This document shows, piece by piece, positions 26,267 to 36,100 of a DNA stretch of 64,000 nucleotides. The notes under the pieces were generated by a model. That model ran no database searches. It saw only the letters and a list, made by a program, of their open reading frames with translations, and was not told where the DNA came from. The position numbers were made by a program, and so were the translations under genes. Source of the DNA: Erythrobacter sp. WG (GTDB taxonomy: Bacteria > Pseudomonadota > Alphaproteobacteria > Sphingomonadales > Sphingomonadaceae); NCBI RefSeq assembly GCF_026586795.1, contig NZ_JAPFGY010000004.1, forward strand, positions 62,001-126,000. The letters are read 5' to 3'. Each line of letters begins with the position of its first letter. The first letter of the stretch is position 1.

Positions 26267-26746
26267 ATGCAGATCGATATCGACATCGAGGACTGGCCCC
26301 CGGGCGACTGGGAGGCGCTTGCGAGCCGCGCGGCTGCGGCGACGGGCGAGGGCGAGCCGCTGCTCGCCAATCCGCGCCTCACGGCCAGCCTGCTGTTCAC
26401 CTCCGACGCCGAGGTCCACGCCCTCAACCGCGAGTGGCGCGGGCGCGACAAGCCGACCAATGTTCTCAGTTTCCCCATGCTGGAGCGTAAGGAACTCGAA
26501 GCACTCGCTGCGGATGGCCCGCCCGAAATGCTCGGCGACATCGCGCTCGCCCATGAAACCTGCGCGCGCGAGGCGGCGGAGAAGGGCGTCACGCTCGAAG
26601 CCCATGCCGCCCACCTGATCGTCCACGGCCTGCTGCATCTTGCCGGCCACGACCATGTGGAAAGCGACGAACAGGCCGAGGCGATGGAGCGGCTCGAGAC
26701 CCGGATACTTGCCAAACTGGGCATCGCTGACCCATATGGCGACTGA
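26267..26746 (+). CDS. ybeY: Endoribonuclease YbeY
   Basis: The 159-residue protein has the zinc site HGLLHLAGHDH, the family's H-x3-H-x5-H pattern, and the fold marker TNVLSFP. YbeY trims 16S rRNA 3' ends and takes part in ribosome quality control. The phoH-ybeY-corC order is conserved in most bacteria. Its start lies 43 bases after phoH and its stop 28 bases before the CBS-domain gene. Confidence 0.95.
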   Translation: MQIDIDIEDWPPGDWEALASRAAAATGEGEPLLANPRLTASLLFTSDAEVHALNREWRGRDKPTNVLSFPMLERKELEALAADGPPEMLGDIALAHETCAREAAEKGVTLEAHAAHLIVHGLLHLAGHDHVESDEQAEAMERLETRILAKLGIADPYGD

Positions 26747-26773
26747 AACCGCGTAGGAGCCACACACAAGGCC

Positions 26774-27703
26774 ATGGCCGATTCCCATTCGCCCGCATCT
26801 CAAGCCGGAGACGCGGACAGTAGCAGCGGGCTGTGGCCCGCCTTGCGCAAGATCCTCGGGCTCGAGGCCGCGCGGTCTCTGCGCGAACAGCTCGAGGAAG
26901 CCATCGACGAGCACGAGGACGACGAGGGCTCGGCACGCTCGGACACGGGCAGCCAGGCCGGGGGCGACCTGTCGCGGGTGGAGCGGCAGATGCTGCGCAA
27001 CCTCCTCCACTTCTCCGAACACGATGCCGACGATGTCGCAGTGCCGCGCGGGGAGATCATCGCGGTCGAAGCCTCGATCAGTTGGGACGAGATGGTCGCC
27101 GCCTTTTCCGAGCACGGCCATTCGCGGATGCCGGTCTATCGCGACACGCTCGATTCCGTGATCGGGATGATCCACATCAAGGATATCTTCCCCTTCCTCG
27201 CCAACGGCACCCCGCCGCCGCCCGACTGGACGACGCTGATGCGCCAGCCGCTTTACGTGCCGCAGGCGCGCGGCGCGCTGGACGTGCTCGCCGACATGCG
27301 CACGCAGCGCGTGCACCTTGCGATCGTGCTCGACGAGTTCTCGGGCACGGACGGGCTCATCACCATCGAGGACTTGGTCGAGGAGATCGTCGGCGAGATC
27401 GAGGACGAGCACGACGAGGCCCCGCAGGAGCTGATCACCCCCATCGGCGAGGGCATGTGGGACATCGACGCGCGCGCAGAGCTCGACGATATCGCCGAGA
27501 AGATCGACCCGCGCCTCGCCGAGGTCGAGGAAGCGGTCGACACGCTGGGCGGCCTCGCCTTCGTGCTGGCGGAGGCGGTGCCGCCGGTCGGCACGGTGCT
27601 GGAACACGCCAGCGGCTGGCGCATTGAAGTGACGGCGGGGGACGAAACGCACGTCACGCGCCTGCGCCTGCACCCCCCTTTGATCGAGGACCAAGTGCAG
27701 TAG
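26774..27703 (+). CDS. CorC/HlyC-type CBS-domain protein
   Basis: The 309-residue protein lacks membrane helices. It has an acidic N-terminal stretch, a CBS pair (VPRGEIIAVE, HSRMPVYRDTLDSVIGMIHI, then VLDEFSGTDGLITIEDLVEE) and a C-terminal CorC/HlyC domain (IDARAELDDIAEKI and VDTLGGLAFVL). CorC proteins are linked to magnesium and cobalt efflux. The gene completes the phoH-ybeY-corC set. In many bacteria lnt follows, but here a terminator and a LysR gene come next. Confidence 0.9.
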   Translation: MADSHSPASQAGDADSSSGLWPALRKILGLEAARSLREQLEEAIDEHEDDEGSARSDTGSQAGGDLSRVERQMLRNLLHFSEHDADDVAVPRGEIIAVEASISWDEMVAAFSEHGHSRMPVYRDTLDSVIGMIHIKDIFPFLANGTPPPPDWTTLMRQPLYVPQARGALDVLADMRTQRVHLAIVLDEFSGTDGLITIEDLVEEIVGEIEDEHDEAPQELITPIGEGMWDIDARAELDDIAEKIDPRLAEVEEAVDTLGGLAFVLAEAVPPVGTVLEHASGWRIEVTAGDETHVTRLRLHPPLIEDQVQ

Positions 27704-27715
27704 GCGCAACTTTTC

Positions 27716-27733
27716 GCGTCCCGACGCTTTTTT
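27716..27733 (+). terminator. Intrinsic terminator after the phoH-ybeY-corC operon
   Basis: GCGT-cccg-ACGC, extendable to GCGTC/GACGC, is followed at once by six T residues and further T-rich sequence. It ends the phoH-ybeY-corC transcript before the LysR gene. Confidence 0.7.
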
Positions 27734-27793
27734 CCTTCGATTTTTTGCATCCAATCTGCTTGGGGCGCGTATCTCCTCTCAAGGAGAGAGATC

Positions 27794-28678
27794 ATGCCTG
27801 CACGTCGTCTGCCCCCCCTGCGCGCCCTCGAGGCCTTCATGCGTACCGTGCGCCTCGGCTCGGCGCGCGCGGCGGCCGAGGAGATCGGGCTCAGCCCTTC
27901 GGCCCTGTCGCGGCGGATCAGCAACCTCGAGGAATTCGTCGGCAAGAAGCTGTTCACCCGCGCGCGCCAGTCGATGCAGCTGACCGACGAGGGCCAGGCC
28001 TTCTACGAGGCGGTGAATCCGCACATGGAGGCGCTCGCCCGGGCGGTTGAGAGCCAGTCGGACAATATCGCGCTCTTGCGCCTCAGATTGGGCGTCCTGC
28101 CGATGTTCGGGAGCCAGCGGCTGTTCCCGCGGCTGGGGGAACTACGCAAGCGCCACCCGCTGCTGCACATCGACATCGACACCGCGCCGCATCTGGAGGA
28201 CCGGGTGGGCGACACGCTCGATGCCGCGATCATCCTCTCGCGTGGGCCGGCGAGCGGGCTTCACGCGGTGCGGCTCGACCACAACCTCGTCCACGCGATC
28301 TGTTCGCGCGATACCGCGCGGGGGATCGGCCCCGACATCACGCCGGAAGCGATGTCGAAGCAGACTTTCCTGATCCACAACGAGCTGCCCGAAAGCTTCC
28401 AGGCGTGGAAGAAGGCGAACGGGCTCGAACAGATGGACCCGGCCGCGATCGACCACTACGATTCGGGCGCGCTAATGCTGGAGGCGGCCGCGCAAGGCCT
28501 CGGCATCGCGATCATGCACGACGATCATCTGCGCCGCGCCAACGACAACCGGCTGACCAACCTGCCGGGCAAGCCCGTGGAGAGCCCCTATTCCTACTGG
28601 TTCGTGTGCAAGCCCGTGGCGCTGGAAAGCCGCCCGGTGCGGATCTTCCACGACTGGCTGGTGCGCGCGGGACTTTAG
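27794..28678 (+). CDS. LysR-family transcriptional regulator
   Basis: The 294-residue protein has the LysR helix-turn-helix at about residues 8-65: PPLRALEAFMRTVRLGSARA, then LSPSALSRRISNLEEFVGKK and LFTRARQSMQLTDEG. A GcvA-like effector domain follows. Its ligand is unknown. Strong ribosome site AAGGAGAG. The stop overlaps plsC tail to tail. No divergent target gene is next to it, so the regulon cannot be guessed from position. Confidence 0.93.
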   Translation: MPARRLPPLRALEAFMRTVRLGSARAAAEEIGLSPSALSRRISNLEEFVGKKLFTRARQSMQLTDEGQAFYEAVNPHMEALARAVESQSDNIALLRLRLGVLPMFGSQRLFPRLGELRKRHPLLHIDIDTAPHLEDRVGDTLDAAIILSRGPASGLHAVRLDHNLVHAICSRDTARGIGPDITPEAMSKQTFLIHNELPESFQAWKKANGLEQMDPAAIDHYDSGALMLEAAAQGLGIAIMHDDHLRRANDNRLTNLPGKPVESPYSYWFVCKPVALESRPVRIFHDWLVRAGL

Positions 28679-29535
28679 TCCGCCGCTGCGGCCCTTGCCT
28701 CATAGCGCACCGGCGGGACCGAGTGCGCGAAGGGGCGTAAGGGGTGGCCCCTGATCTCGATCAGCGCCTCCTCGATGCGGCGGCGCGATTCCTGGCCGAT
28801 CGCCTTCCGGCCCTTGAAGTCCTCGGGGCTGAACGGCTCGAGGTAGTGGAGCGCCACCCGGAAGCTGCCCTTGCGCGACAGCACCCGCTTGGCGTTGTTG
28901 AGGCCGCCTTCCTCGCCGATCCAGCCGATCCATTCTGCCACCGGGCCGTAGTCGAGGATCACCGGCTGCACGAGCACGCCCGGCGGCGGCGGCTCGAGGA
29001 CCGAGAGCATCGAGGTCTTGAACGGCAACAGCGACTGCCCGTCGGTGGTGGTGCCTTCGGGGAAGACCGTCACCGACCAGTTGTCGACGAGGGCCTCCTT
29101 CAGCGCGTTGATCTGCTCGGCCACGCCCATGCGGTGCTCGCGCTTGACGAAGACGGTGCGGTTGAGGCTCGCGAGCCAGCCCACCACCGGCGCCTCGGCC
29201 AGTTCCGCCTTGGCGACGAAGGCCGTGCCGCTCGCACCCGCCAGCGCGAGGATATCGACCCAGGAGATGTGATTGGCGACGAAGAACACATCGCGTTTGA
29301 GATGCGTGCCGTGGACCTCGACCCGCGCCCCGCACACCCGCGCGGCATAGCGCAGGAACAGCATCGGGAAGGGGGAGCCATAGGCGAACAGGCGGTAGAG
29401 GTAGTGGAGCGGCACGAACACGGCGAGCAGGCCGATCAGCCCCGCCGCCCGCAGCGCGATCCGCAGCCAGCCGGCAAGCGAGATCGGCGTCGGCTCGCCG
29501 CGCGCGGCGGCCTGCCGCAGCGCCCAGTCGGTCAT
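28675..29535 (-). CDS. 1-acyl-sn-glycerol-3-phosphate acyltransferase (PlsC type)
   Basis: The 286-residue protein has an N-terminal membrane segment (about residues 27-52) and the acyltransferase motifs NHISWVD, in the family's N-H-x4-D form, and FPEGTTTDG. It would add the second acyl chain to lysophosphatidic acid, the step following the PlsX/PlsY reactions. It starts nine bases after fur on the same strand, so the two are probably co-transcribed. Several such homologues often exist in one genome, so the exact substrate is uncertain. Confidence 0.9.
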   Translation of the reverse strand: MTDWALRQAAARGEPTPISLAGWLRIALRAAGLIGLLAVFVPLHYLYRLFAYGSPFPMLFLRYAARVCGARVEVHGTHLKRDVFFVANHISWVDILALAGASGTAFVAKAELAEAPVVGWLASLNRTVFVKREHRMGVAEQINALKEALVDNWSVTVFPEGTTTDGQSLLPFKTSMLSVLEPPPPGVLVQPVILDYGPVAEWIGWIGEEGGLNNAKRVLSRKGSFRVALHYLEPFSPEDFKGRKAIGQESRRRIEEALIEIRGHPLRPFAHSVPPVRYEARAAAAD

Positions 29536-29544
29536 CGCGCGCCG

Positions 29545-29979
29545 TCAGTCATTGCGGGACAGCCGCACGCCGTAAAGCTCCATGCGGTGATCGACCAGCC
29601 GGTAGCCCAGCCGCTCGGCGATCTGGCGCTGGAGCGCCTCGACTTCCGGATCGACGAATTCGACGACCTTGCCGGTCTCGACGTCGATGAGGTGATCGTG
29701 ATGCGCCTCGGGCACGGGTTCGTAGCGGGAGCGGCCGTCCCCGAAGTCGTGCCGGTCGAGGATGCCGGCTTCCTCGAACAGCCGCACGGTGCGGTAGACG
29801 GTCGCGATCGAGATGCGCGGATCGACGGCGGCGGCGCGGCTGTGGAGCAGTTCCACGTCCGGATGGTCGTCGCTTTCCGAGAGCACCTTGGCGATCACCC
29901 GGCGCTGTTCGGTGATGCGCAGGCCCTTTTCGGCGCACAATTGTTCGAGATCGATCTTCTGGGTCAATCGCCGCTCCAT
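29545..29979 (-). CDS. fur: Ferric uptake regulator Fur
   Basis: The 144-residue protein has the Fur winged helix (KGLRITEQRRVIAKVL and SIATVYRTVRLFEEAGILDR) and the metal region HHDHLIDVETGKVVEF. The CXXC structural zinc pairs of Escherichia coli Fur are absent, which is common in alphaproteobacteria. Fur or its manganese-sensing relative Mur represses metal-uptake genes. ATG 29979 gives the normal N-terminus. A 10-pair hairpin lies in the leader. Gene order with miaB, plsC and the Ros-type regulator is conserved in sphingomonads. Confidence 0.92.
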   Translation of the reverse strand: MERRLTQKIDLEQLCAEKGLRITEQRRVIAKVLSESDDHPDVELLHSRAAAVDPRISIATVYRTVRLFEEAGILDRHDFGDGRSRYEPVPEAHHDHLIDVETGKVVEFVDPEVEALQRQIAERLGYRLVDHRMELYGVRLSRND

Positions 29980-30006
29980 CGCCGGGCCTCGCTGCGCCGA
30001 GAGCAC

Positions 30007-30038
30007 AGCAGCCTCATTCCTACAGGGGTGAGGCTGCT
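30007..30038 (-). promoter_or_regulatory. Perfect 10-pair hairpin in the fur leader
   Basis: AGCAGCCTCA and TGAGGCTGCT are exact inverse complements with a 12-base loop, 28 bases before the fur start. No T tract follows on the minus strand, so termination of mucR is unlikely. It may be an operator or a leader RNA structure. Confidence 0.45.
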
Positions 30039-30090
30039 TGCTCAAGCGTGCCCTGCCGCCCTGTGAACAGGGTCGGCCGGGGCGCGCCGC

Positions 30091-30540
30091 TTATGCGGTC
30101 TTGCGCGGGCGCCGGGTCTTGGGCGCGGCCTCGCCGGGCTTGCGGCCGAGGCCGATCTTCTTGGCGAGATCGCGGCGCTTCTCGGCATAGTTGGGGGCGA
30201 CCATCGGATAGTCGGCCGGCAGGCCCCAGCGCGCGCGGTATTCTTCCGGGCTCATGTTGTAGTTGGTGCGCAGGTAGCGCTTGAGCATCTTCAGCTTCTT
30301 GCCGTCTTCGAGGCAGACGATGTATTCGGGCTTTACCGAATTGCGCACCGAAACGGCCGGCTGCGGCTTGGCTTCTTCGACGACCGGGGTTTCGCCAAGG
30401 TTGGCGAGCGCGGTGTAGACGTTGGTGATCAGCGCCGGCACGTCGGTGACGGCGACATCATTGTTGCTGACGTGCGCAGCGACGATGTCGCTGGTCAGGG
30501 TGATCAGTGTTTCCTTCATGTCGATTTCCATGTTTTCCAT
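30091..30540 (-). CDS. Ros/MucR-family transcriptional regulator with altered zinc site
   Basis: The 149-residue protein has the MucR core: LITLTSDIVAAHVSNN near the N-terminus, then YIVCLEDGKKLKMLKRYL and RTNYNMSPEEYRARW. In classic Ros the finger binds zinc through two cysteines and two histidines. Here the positions read Cys76, Asp79, Tyr89 and Asn93, so zinc binding is doubtful. Some rhizobial Ros homologues are known to fold without zinc. The C-terminus is basic (RKPGEAAPKTRRPRKTA). GAGGAA precedes the chosen ATG. MucR controls surface and motility genes in alphaproteobacteria. Confidence 0.9.
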   Translation of the reverse strand: MENMEIDMKETLITLTSDIVAAHVSNNDVAVTDVPALITNVYTALANLGETPVVEEAKPQPAVSVRNSVKPEYIVCLEDGKKLKMLKRYLRTNYNMSPEEYRARWGLPADYPMVAPNYAEKRRDLAKKIGLGRKPGEAAPKTRRPRKTA

Positions 30541-30653
30541 GAGTTCCTCGCGCAGCGGCGTGCGACAGGCGCCGTTATTGCCACATGACCGAAACATGCA
30601 GTCGATGCAACCGGGTTGCTTTGCCTATATGCCGATTTGCGACAGACGGTGTG

Positions 30654-31151
30654 CTATTCGATTGTCGTGGCGAAAGTAATGGCGTCGATCCGTTCGCCAT
30701 TAGCCATCCGATAATAGTTTCGCCGCTCGCCGATCGGTTCGAAGCCGAAATTGCGATAGAGATGGATGGCGGGGTTGCCGCGCCGCATTTCTAGGAAGAT
30801 GCGGCTGGTGCCTCTCTGCCTTGCTGCGGCGAACAGCTGCGCGATGAGCGCCGAGCCCACGCCGCGGCGGCGCACGCCCGGGACGACGGCGATAAGCAGC
30901 AGTTCTTCCTCGTCAAGGACATGGCGGGTGAGGACGAAGCCCGCCGGCGCGGCGGCGCTGCCTTCGTCGATGGCGGCGCCGTCGGCATCGATCACCAGCG
31001 CGTGGGTGTTGGCGAGCGTCAGGGCATCGGCGACCTGGCGGCGGGTCCAGGCCTCGCCATAGGCAGGGTCGAAGGCTGCTTCCATCACCACCATGATCCG
31101 GTCCACCAGTGCGGGGCTCGGAGGGCCGGAAGCGGGGGTGGCGGCGGTCAT
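30654..31151 (-). CDS. rimI: Ribosomal-protein-alanine N-acetyltransferase RimI-like
   Basis: The 165-residue GNAT protein has the acetyl-CoA site VVPGVRRRGVGSALI and the C-terminal NPAIHLYRNFGFEPIGERRNYY segment typical of RimI. It acetylates protein N-termini, classically ribosomal protein S18. Its start overlaps the tsaB stop by four bases (ATGA), the common tsaB-rimI pairing. The frame is open further upstream, but only as antisense sequence. Confidence 0.9.
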   Translation of the reverse strand: MTAATPASGPPSPALVDRIMVVMEAAFDPAYGEAWTRRQVADALTLANTHALVIDADGAAIDEGSAAAPAGFVLTRHVLDEEELLLIAVVPGVRRRGVGSALIAQLFAAARQRGTSRIFLEMRRGNPAIHLYRNFGFEPIGERRNYYRMANGERIDAITFATTIE

Positions 31152-31768
31152 GCCGGCAGGCGCCCGGCCATCGGGGTGGCATCGGGGCCGCGGCCATAGA
31201 TCGGGGCGAGCGCGGCGGTCAGCAGGCCGGGGGCGAGCAAGGGCAGGGCGCGGGCGTCGGGGAGGATCGGCAGCGCCTGCCGCTTGCCATCGAGCAGCGC
31301 GGCGAATTCGGCGGCGCGGTTGCCGGCTATCACCCCTTGCGCCCCGCGCGCGGTGGCGGCGGCAGGGGCGAGCGAGCGGCTCTCGCCGAGCGGCTCGCCA
31401 TCCGCGCCGAAATCGGCGACGAACCATTCGCCGTGCCCGCCGTTCATGCACACCGTTACCGGCGTATCCGCCTGGGCCATGGCCGCGACCAGCGCGAGGG
31501 TGGGGTAGCCGAGCACCTCGGCGCCCCAGGCAAAGCCCAGCGCCCTCGCGGTGGCGAGCCCGATCCGCACGCCGGTGAAACTGCCGGGGCCGCGGCCGAC
31601 GCAGATCCGCGCCGCGCGGCCCTTGTCCGGCAGCGCGCCGATCATCGGCACCAGCGCCTCGGCATGGCCGCGCCCGATCACCCGGTGATCGTGGGCGACG
31701 AGGCGCGCGCCGTCAAACAGGGCGACGGAACACGCCTCGGATGCCGTTTCTATCGCCAGGACCCGCAT
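31148..31768 (-). CDS. tsaB: tRNA threonylcarbamoyladenosine synthesis protein TsaB
   Basis: The 206-residue protein has the ASKHA-type N-terminus MRVLAIETASEACSVALFDG and the TsaB motifs GRGPGSFTGVRIGLATARAL. It works with TsaD and TsaE to make t6A37 on ANN-decoding tRNAs. It lacks the TsaD metal site, as expected. It is coupled to rimI by an ATGA overlap. Confidence 0.94.
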   Translation of the reverse strand: MRVLAIETASEACSVALFDGARLVAHDHRVIGRGHAEALVPMIGALPDKGRAARICVGRGPGSFTGVRIGLATARALGFAWGAEVLGYPTLALVAAMAQADTPVTVCMNGGHGEWFVADFGADGEPLGESRSLAPAAATARGAQGVIAGNRAAEFAALLDGKRQALPILPDARALPLLAPGLLTAALAPIYGRGPDATPMAGRLPA

Positions 31769-31832
31769 GAGCTGGGCGATGCCTTACCGCGCGCGGGCGC
31801 GCAAGCGGGCATTGTGCCCGGCCCGTGGCTTG

Positions 31833-32441
31833 TCAGGCGATGGTGTTGAAGCGGGCGAAATCGGGGCGCGGGGAGCGCGGGAAGATGCTGGCCGGATCGC
31901 CATAGCCGACCGAGCAGATGAAATTGACCCTGTGGCGCGGCGCGTCGGCGAAAAAGGCGGCGTTGACCGCCGCCGGATCGAAGCCCGACATCGGTCCGCA
32001 GTCGAGCCCCAGCGCGCGCGCGGCGAGCATCAGGTAGGCGCCCTGAAGCGAGGAATTGCGGAAGGCGCCCTCCTCGCGGCCCTTCTCGTCGCCCTCGAAC
32101 CAGCTCTTCGCGTCGGTGTGGGGGAAGAGCCAGGGCAGCTCCTCGTGGAAGTCGATGTCGTAGCCGATGATCGCGGTGACGGGCGAGGCGGCGACCTTCT
32201 TCTTGTTCCCTTCCGAGACGCATTCCACGAGCTTCGCCTTGGCTTCTTCGGACTTGACCCACACGATGCGCGCGGGCTGCATATTGGCCGAGGTCGGGGC
32301 CATCTTCACGAGGTCCCAAATCGCGTGGAGCTGTTCGTCGCTGACCGGCTTGTCGAGCCACCCGTTGTAGCTGCGCGCCTCGGTGAAGAGCTGGGCAAGC
32401 GCCTCGGGCGCCAGCGCGTGATCGTGAAACTGCTGGCTCAT
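31833..32441 (-). CDS. RutE/HadB-type nitroreductase
   Basis: The 202-residue FMN-dependent nitroreductase has the segments [36 protein letters not shown] and [14 protein letters not shown]. These match the malonic-semialdehyde reductase RutE group. RutE works in pyrimidine breakdown, but no rut operon is present here, so another substrate is likely. Its start overlaps the nfuA-like stop by four bases (ATGA). Confidence 0.9.
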   Translation of the reverse strand: MSQQFHDHALAPEALAQLFTEARSYNGWLDKPVSDEQLHAIWDLVKMAPTSANMQPARIVWVKSEEAKAKLVECVSEGNKKKVAASPVTAIIGYDIDFHEELPWLFPHTDAKSWFEGDEKGREEGAFRNSSLQGAYLMLAARALGLDCGPMSGFDPAAVNAAFFADAPRHRVNFICSVGYGDPASIFPRSPRPDFARFNTIA

Positions 32442-33019
32442 GCCGCGCGCACCTCGGTGACTTCGGGGACGTAGTGCTTCAGGAGGCCCTCGATCCCGTG
32501 CTTCAATGTTGCGGTGCTCGACGGACAGCCCGAGCACGAGCCCTGGAGCGTCAGGTACACCACCCCGTCGCGGAAGCCCCTATAGGCGATGTCGCCGCCG
32601 TCGCCCGCCACGGCCGGGCGCACGCGGGTTTCGAGCAGTTCGTTGATCGCGGCGATCACCTCGGCGTCCTCGGGCCGCTCCGCGATCACCATGTCCTCCT
32701 CGGGCGGGGGAACGGCGATGCCGTTGCCGGTGGGACCTGCGAAGAGCGGGGCCTCGGAGACGAAATGGTCGAGCAGAACGGCGATGACCTGCGGCCGGAG
32801 CGCGCTCCAGTCGGCGCCCGGCGCGGCGGTGACGGAGACGAAGTCGGCGCCGAAGAACACGTTCACCACCTCGCCAGTGTCGAAGATCGCCTGCGCCAGC
32901 GGGCTCGCCTCGGCGGCTTCGGGGGTGGCGAATTCGCGGGTGCCGCTCGCCATCACCGGCTGGCCGGGGAGGAACTTGAGGGCAGACGGGTTGGGGGTGG
33001 TTTCGGTCTCGATGAACAT
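32438..33019 (-). CDS. NifU-family iron-sulfur carrier (NfuA-like)
   Basis: The 193-residue protein has an N-terminal Nfu_N domain ([20 protein letters not shown]) and a C-terminal NifU domain with the cluster motif CSGCPSS in [20 protein letters not shown]. NfuA-type proteins deliver iron-sulfur clusters to target enzymes. MiaB, encoded nearby, is one known kind of client. ATG 33019 puts the Nfu_N domain at the start. It is divergent from the M16 peptidase. Confidence 0.93.
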   Translation of the reverse strand: MFIETETTPNPSALKFLPGQPVMASGTREFATPEAAEASPLAQAIFDTGEVVNVFFGADFVSVTAAPGADWSALRPQVIAVLLDHFVSEAPLFAGPTGNGIAVPPPEEDMVIAERPEDAEVIAAINELLETRVRPAVAGDGGDIAYRGFRDGVVYLTLQGSCSGCPSSTATLKHGIEGLLKHYVPEVTEVRAA

Positions 33020-33126
33020 GGGGCGCAATCTAGGGGCGCGAGGCCCGGGCGGCAAGGTGCCAATCCCGGAGGAGGGGCCGAGCATTCACTATCGCTTCAC
33101 ATTTTGCCGCCCTATAAGCCCGGCCC

Positions 33127-36100
33127 ATGACGTCGTCTTCCCGCGCGGTTCGCGCTCTCGCCCTCGTTCTCGCCCCGCTCGTTGCCCTGCAGCCGCTGCT
33201 TGCCGAGCAGGCGCAGTCCGGCAGCGCCGCCGCCCAGCAGCACGCGCCCGGCCACGCGACCCCGCCGCCGGCCGTTCCCGCGCCGCAGGCGCTTCAGGCG
33301 GCCGGACAGGCATGGCTCTACAAGGGTTCGGACGTCCCGCCCGACGAGCAATGGCTGTTCGGCGAGATGAAGAATGGCGTCCGCTATGCCGTGCGGCGCA
33401 ACGGCGTGCCGCCGCGCCAGGTCTCGATCCGGGTGCGGATCGACGCGGGCTCGCTCTACGAGCAGGACAACGAGCAGGGCTTCGCGCACCTGCTGGAACA
33501 CCTCCTGTTCCGCGAGAGCAAATATCTCGGCAAGGCCGAGGCGATTTCCGCCTGGCAGCGATTGGGTGCGACCTTCGGCAGCGATGCCAATGCCGAAACC
33601 AGTCCCACCCACACCGCCTACAAGCTCGACATTCCCAACATCGACAACGCCAAGCTGGCCGAAAGCTTCAAGCTCCTTTCCGGCATGATCCGCGAGCCGG
33701 TGCTGAGCGACGCCAATGTCGCCGCCGAACGCCCGATCGTGCTCGCCGAAAAGCGCGAGCGGGGCGGGGCGGGGCTGCGTATGGCGGACCTCACCCGGCA
33801 GACCTTTTTCGCCGGGCAGCGGCTGGCAACGCGCAACCCGATCGGCACCGATGCCACGCTAAACGCGGCGACCGGAAAGGCGGTGAAGGCCTTCTACGAC
33901 CGCTGGTACCGGCCGGAGAACACCGTCATCGTCGTCGCCGGGGATGCCGATCCGATGGTGCTCGCCGGGCTGGTCGAACAGTGGTTCGGCGACTGGAAGG
34001 GCACGGGCAAGGCCGGCACCGCGCCCGATTTCGGCGATCCGGCGCCGCCCGCTGGCGCAGGCGATCCGGCCGGCCCCGCAACGCCCATCGGTCAGCTCGC
34101 CGTCGGGGTGGAACCCGACCTTCCGCGCAGCCTCACCTACGCGGTCATGCGCCCGTGGCGCCAGGTCGAGGACACCATCGCCTACAACGAAGACCTGCTC
34201 ACCGATGCGGTGGCGCAGGCGATCATCAACCGCCGGCTGGAAAGCCGTGCGCGCGGCGGCGGGAGCTTCCTTTACGCGCAGGTCCAGCAGGACGACGTCT
34301 CGCGTTCGGCGGATGCGACCTTCGTCACCTTCGCGCCGCTCTCCGCCGACTGGCAGGCGGCGCTCGCCGATGTCCGCAGCGTGATCGCCGATGCGCTCGC
34401 CAACCCGCCCACGCAGGAGGAGATCGACCGCGAGGTCGCGCAGTTCGACGTGGTGTTCGCCAACCAGGTCGAGCAGGAGAGCGTGCAGGCCGGATCGACG
34501 CTCGCCGACAACATCGTCAACGCCGTCGACATCCGCGAGACCGTTGCCGCGCCCAAGGTGGTGCTCGACGTGTTCCGCGGGATGAAACCCAGGCTCACGC
34601 CCGAGCGGGTGCTGAAGCGCACCCAGGGGCTGTTCGAGGGCACGGTGACGCGCGGGGTCTATGTGACCCCCGCGGCGGGCGAGGCCGATGTCGCCTCGTT
34701 CCGCACCGCGCTCGCCAGCGAGGCCAAGGTCGATGGCACGGCCCGCCTCGCCGCCAAGACCATCGCCTTTGCGGATCTGCCCCCCGTGGGGGCGCCCGGC
34801 ACGATCACCGCGCAAGGGCCCGCAGGGGCGCTCGAGGTTGAGCGGATCGACTTCGCCAACGGGGTCAAGGCGTTGGTCTGGGCCAATGATGCCGAACCTG
34901 GGCGCGTCACCGTGCGGGTGCGCTTCGGCGCCGGCCAGCGCGCCTTCGACAAGGACAGCGCGGTCTATGCCGCGCTGGGCGAGCAGGCGCTGGTCGGCTC
35001 GGGGATCGGCGAGCTCGGGCAGGACGAGCTCGACCGGCTCGCCACGGGCCGCAAGCTCGGCTTCGAATTCGACGTCGGCGGGGCGGCCTTCACGCTGACC
35101 GCGCAGACCCGCTCGGAGGATGTCAACGACCAGCTCTACCTGTTCGCCGCCAAGCTCGGGATGCCGCGCTGGGACAAGGAACCGGTGCTGCGCGCGCGGG
35201 CGGCGTCCGAACTGGCCTACAACACCTATTCGACCAGCCCGGGCGGCGTGCTGTCGCGCGATCTCGAATATCTCGTGACCGGCAAGGACCCGCGCTTTGC
35301 CACCCCCGATCCGGACGCGCTCAAGGCGGCGACGCCGGAAGGCTTCCGCGCGGTCTGGGAGCCGCTGCTGAAGCAGGGTCCGGTCGAGGTGCTGGTGTTC
35401 GGCGAGTTCGACAAGGCCAAGGTCACCGAGCAGCTGCGCCTCACCTTCGGCGCGCTACCGCCGCGCGATCCGATCCCGGCCGATGTCGCCGCGCGCCTGC
35501 CGGGCTTTGCAGCGCCCTCGGACAAGCCCACTGTCGTTACCCATCGCGGCGATGCCAATCAGGCCGCCGCCGTGGTCGCCTGGCCGAGCGGGGGCGGGAC
35601 GGCGGGGCTGCCGGAAAGCCGCCAGCTGGAAATCCTCACCCAGCTGTTCAGCAACCGCCTGCTCGACGCGCTGCGCGAGCGCGCCGGGGCGAGCTATTCC
35701 CCGCAGGCCTTCTCGAGCTGGCCCACGGACCTTGCCGGCGGCGGCCGGATCACCGCCGTCGCGCAGCTCACGCCGGAAACCGTCCCGGTGTTCTTCGCCG
35801 AGGCCGACCGGATCGCCAAGGACCTCGCCGCCAACCCGCCCACCGCCGACGAGCTGGCGCGGGTCACCGAGCCGCTCGGCCAGCTGATCCGGCGCGCTTC
35901 GACCGGCAACCAGTTCTGGCTCTACAACATCGAGGGCGCGACGCAGGACCCACAGCAGATCGCGCAGCTGCGCAGCCTGCTGCAGGACTATTCGCGCACC
36001 ACGCCGGCGGCGATGCAGGCGCTCGCCGCGCGCTATCTGGCGGGCGGCGCGGCGTTCCGGCTGGCGGTCATCCCCGACGGGCAGACTCTCGCTACGGCGG

